From assembly GCA_049609325.1 (NCBI GenBank), contig JBMYYK010000041.1, forward strand, positions 1 to 16,684: DNA of 16,684 nt. Reading direction: 5' to 3'. The position numbers were made by a program, and so were the translations under genes. Each line of letters begins with the position of its first letter. The stretch's first letter is position 1. The DNA is from GCA-2733415 sp049609325. GTDB lineage: Bacteria; Bacteroidota; Bacteroidia; Flavobacteriales; Flavobacteriaceae. This document shows positions 14,474 through 16,684 of this stretch, in pieces. Below the pieces are notes generated by a model. That model saw only the letters and a list, made by a program, of their open reading frames with translations. It was not told the DNA's origin and searched no databases.

Positions 14474-15739
14474 ATGAAAATTGCAGTAATAGGACTAGGT
14501 TATGTGGGTTTACCACTAGCAGTAGAATTTTCTAAAAAATATAAGACGTTAGGGTTTGATATTAACCAAAACAGAGTTGATGAACTAAGTTCAGGACACG
14601 ATAGTACTCTAGAAGTAGCAGATGATAAACTTCAAGAAGTTTTAAATATTGCTGGTGAAAACGGACTAAAATTAAGTTGTGATGTTAACGATTTAAGTTC
14701 TTGCACAGTTTTTATAGTCACAGTTCCTACTCCGGTAGACAAAAACAACAGACCAGTATTGACACCGTTGATAAAGGCTTCAGAAATGATAGGTCAGGTG
14801 TTAAAGAAAGGTGATATTGTCATCTACGAGTCTACAGTGTATCCAGGGGTTACTGAAGATGAATGCGTGCCAGTTTTAGAACGTGTAAGTGGTTTGAAAT
14901 TTAATGACGATTTTTACGCAGGTTATTCACCAGAACGTATCAACCCAGGTGATAAGAAACACACAGTTACTAAAATTAAAAAAGTAACGTCTGGTTCTAC
15001 ACCAGAAATAGGGCAACAAGTGAATGATTTGTATGCTTCAATTATTACTGCTGGCACACATTTAGCACCAACCATAAAAGTAGCTGAAGCTGCAAAAGTG
15101 ATTGAAAATGCACAACGCGATATTAATATTGCCTTTGTAAATGAGTTGGCAAAAATATTTAATAAGTTAGATATTGACACTCATGCCGTATTAGAAGCGG
15201 CATCTACCAAATGGAACTTCTTGCCATTTAAGCCCGGTTTAGTTGGCGGACATTGTATAGGTGTTGATCCGTATTACTTGGCACAAAAAGCACAAGAAGC
15301 GGGGTATCATCCAGAAATTATTTTAGCAGGAAGACGCCTAAACGATAGTATGGGAGAGTATGTAGCTACCGAGGTACTGAAGTTAATGGTGCAAAATGAA
15401 ATTCCGGTGAAAAACGCTAAAGTATTAATGTTAGGAATTACGTTTAAAGAAAATTGTCCTGATATCAGAAACACCAAAGCAATAGATGTGTATCGTAATC
15501 TAACATCGTTTCATATGAATGTGGATGTCTATGACCCATGGGCATCGTCAGAAGAAGTGATGCACGAGTACGGTATAAGTACTATTGATACCTTAACCGA
15601 CACGTATGACGCTATAGTACATACAGTGGCTCATAATGAATTTGCAGACTTAGATTTTGAAACTATAAAAAAGAAACAGTCTGTTGTTTATGATGTAAAA
15701 GGAAATTTAACGAACACATTATCTGATAAACGTTTATAA
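14474..15739 (+). CDS. tviB: UDP-N-acetyl-hexosamine 6-dehydrogenase (TviB/WbpO type)
   Basis: 421 residues, UDP-glucose/GDP-mannose dehydrogenase superfamily. An N-terminal NAD-binding GLGYVGLPLAVEF (7-19) is followed by VPTPVD (84-89), ESTVYPGVT (119-127) and GYSPERINPGD (150-160). KVAEAAKVIEN (202-212) comes next. The catalytic cysteine is C261 in GGHCIGVDPYY, and GITFKENCPDIRNT (321-334) marks the C-terminal domain. These segments and the length are closer to TviB and WbpO (UDP-GlcNAc or UDP-GalNAc to the uronic acid) than to UDP-glucose dehydrogenase. Which C4 epimer it prefers cannot be read from the sequence. It lies directly before a WbpP/TviC-like epimerase, the same pairing as in Vi antigen and Pseudomonas O6 clusters. 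Genes are 2 bases apart on both sides. Confidence 0.93.
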   Translation: MKIAVIGLGYVGLPLAVEFSKKYKTLGFDINQNRVDELSSGHDSTLEVADDKLQEVLNIAGENGLKLSCDVNDLSSCTVFIVTVPTPVDKNNRPVLTPLIKASEMIGQVLKKGDIVIYESTVYPGVTEDECVPVLERVSGLKFNDDFYAGYSPERINPGDKKHTVTKIKKVTSGSTPEIGQQVNDLYASIITAGTHLAPTIKVAEAAKVIENAQRDINIAFVNELAKIFNKLDIDTHAVLEAASTKWNFLPFKPGLVGGHCIGVDPYYLAQKAQEAGYHPEIILAGRRLNDSMGEYVATEVLKLMVQNEIPVKNAKVLMLGITFKENCPDIRNTKAIDVYRNLTSFHMNVDVYDPWASSEEVMHEYGISTIDTLTDTYDAIVHTVAHNEFADLDFETIKKKQSVVYDVKGNLTNTLSDKRL

Positions 15740-15741
15740 TC

Positions 15742-16684
15742 ATGTTTGAACATAAATATCACCACGTAAATTTATCTCAGTTAACGTTTTTAGTTACTGG
15801 AGGAGCAGGATTTATAGGCTCAAATTTAGTAGAGTATCTATTAAAACACCAAGTTAAAAAAGTTATTATTTTAGATAATTTTGCGACTGGACATATGAAG
15901 AATATTGAGGTTTTTCTTCAAGATGAAAGATGTGAGTTAATAGAAGGTGATATTCGTGATATTAACACATGTCATGCTGCCATGAAAAATGTAGATTATG
16001 TGTTGCATCAAGCAGCTTTGGGTTCTGTGCCTAGATCAATAAATGATCCTGTCACTTCTAATGATGTGAATGTTTCTGGCTTTTTAAATATGTTGGTAGC
16101 GGCTAAAGAGTCAGATTCTGTACAAAGAATGGTGTACGCAGCAAGTTCATCTACATACGGAGATCATCCAGGGCTGCCTAAGGTTGAAGATAACATAGGA
16201 AAGCCGTTATCACCTTATGCGGTAACTAAATATGTTAATGAGTTGTATGCAGATGTGTTTTATAAGACCTATGGCTTAGAAACAGTTGGATTACGCTACT
16301 TTAATGTGTTTGGACCTAAACAAGATCCTAACGGAGCTTATGCGGCAGTAATACCGAAGTTTATAGGACAATTTCTGAATAATGAAGACTTAACAATAAA
16401 CGGAGACGGGAAACATTCTAGAGATTTTACGTTTATTGAAAATGTAGTTCAGGCCAATATAAAAGCGGCATTATCGGATAATCCTGAAGCCGTTAATCAA
16501 GTGTTTAACGTAGCTTTTGGAGATAATACAAATTTAAATCAATTAGTTGAAGCCTTAATTAATGGATTAAAAGCATTGGAAATCAATCCTAGTGCTTCAA
16601 AAATAATTCACGGTCCGGACAGGGCAGGAGATGTTAAACATTCATTAGCTGATATATCTAAAGCCAATAATTTAATTGGGTATA
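15742..16684 (+). CDS. tviC: UDP-N-acetylglucosamine 4-epimerase family (TviC/WbpP type), 3' end cut off
   Basis: 314 residues are visible and the frame stays open to the window end; from family length (about 340) I estimate about 20 residues are missing. It is an extended SDR protein with NAD-binding TGGAGFIG (19-26), a Ser-rich catalytic segment ASSSTYGD (134-141) and the Y159/K163 pair in YAVTK. LRYFNVFGP and SRDFTFIENV follow. Serine S301 in VKHSLADISK sits where E. coli GalE has Tyr299. A small residue there goes with acceptance of N-acetylated UDP-sugars, as in WbpP (Ser306). It probably interconverts UDP-GlcNAc(A) and UDP-GalNAc(A), acting with the preceding dehydrogenase. ATG 15742 is 2 bases after that gene. 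An N-terminal extension (about 14 residues before the first strand) is typical of WbpP/TviC. Confidence 0.92.
   Translation, partial: MFEHKYHHVNLSQLTFLVTGGAGFIGSNLVEYLLKHQVKKVIILDNFATGHMKNIEVFLQDERCELIEGDIRDINTCHAAMKNVDYVLHQAALGSVPRSINDPVTSNDVNVSGFLNMLVAAKESDSVQRMVYAASSSTYGDHPGLPKVEDNIGKPLSPYAVTKYVNELYADVFYKTYGLETVGLRYFNVFGPKQDPNGAYAAVIPKFIGQFLNNEDLTINGDGKHSRDFTFIENVVQANIKAALSDNPEAVNQVFNVAFGDNTNLNQLVEALINGLKALEINPSASKIIHGPDRAGDVKHSLADISKANNLIGY

Noticed and set aside
1..16684. CRISPR arrays, insertion sequences, tRNA or rRNA genes, phage genes
   Set aside because: No spaced direct repeats, transposase motifs, structural RNA or phage genes were recognised; gene-free gaps are all under 100 bases.

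Overview
The window looks like chromosomal DNA from a member of the Bacteroidota, most likely the family Flavobacteriaceae. The reasons are the AT-rich coding sequence, the almost complete lack of Shine-Dalgarno sites, TAnnTTTG-type -7 promoter boxes, the long Bacteroidota-type LspA, a DksA-like protein with a degenerate zinc finger placed directly after ileS, and small TatA, M23, GH3 and polysaccharide genes. No mobile element, rRNA, tRNA, CRISPR array or phage gene was seen. Both ends cut through genes: ileS lacks a few N-terminal codons, and the last epimerase lacks roughly 20 C-terminal residues.

Region 1 (1-5147, + strand) is a housekeeping block. It holds ileS (a type 2 isoleucyl-tRNA synthetase with an altered GIHH signature), a DksA/TraR-like regulator, a rho-independent terminator, a small exported DUF4097-like protein and lspA (lipoprotein signal peptidase II). 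Region 2 (5144-5999, - strand) holds tatA and then a 5-formyltetrahydrofolate cyclo-ligase, separated by a second terminator. The cyclo-ligase and lspA converge and share one TTAA for their two stop codons.

Region 3 (6089-10121, + strand) begins at a divergent promoter region shared with tatA. It encodes a membrane-anchored M23 peptidoglycan peptidase, a bacterial GH3-family (acyl-adenylate type) protein, and a 550-residue protein of unknown function whose C-terminal half resembles the nucleoside phosphorylase/nucleosidase fold. The last two are the least understood genes here.

Region 4 (10131-end, + strand) is the start of a surface polysaccharide (O-antigen or capsule) cluster. It runs from a chain-length-determinant-like protein through rfbB, rfbA, rfbC and rfbD (complete dTDP-L-rhamnose pathway) to a TviB/WbpO-type UDP-N-acetylhexosamine 6-dehydrogenase and a TviC/WbpP-type 4-epimerase (UDP-N-acetylgalactosaminuronic acid route). 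Gaps between these genes are 9 bases or fewer, so they are very probably one transcript. The predicted glycan therefore contains L-rhamnose and an N-acetylhexosaminuronic acid. Transport, polymerase and glycosyltransferase genes are expected beyond the right edge.
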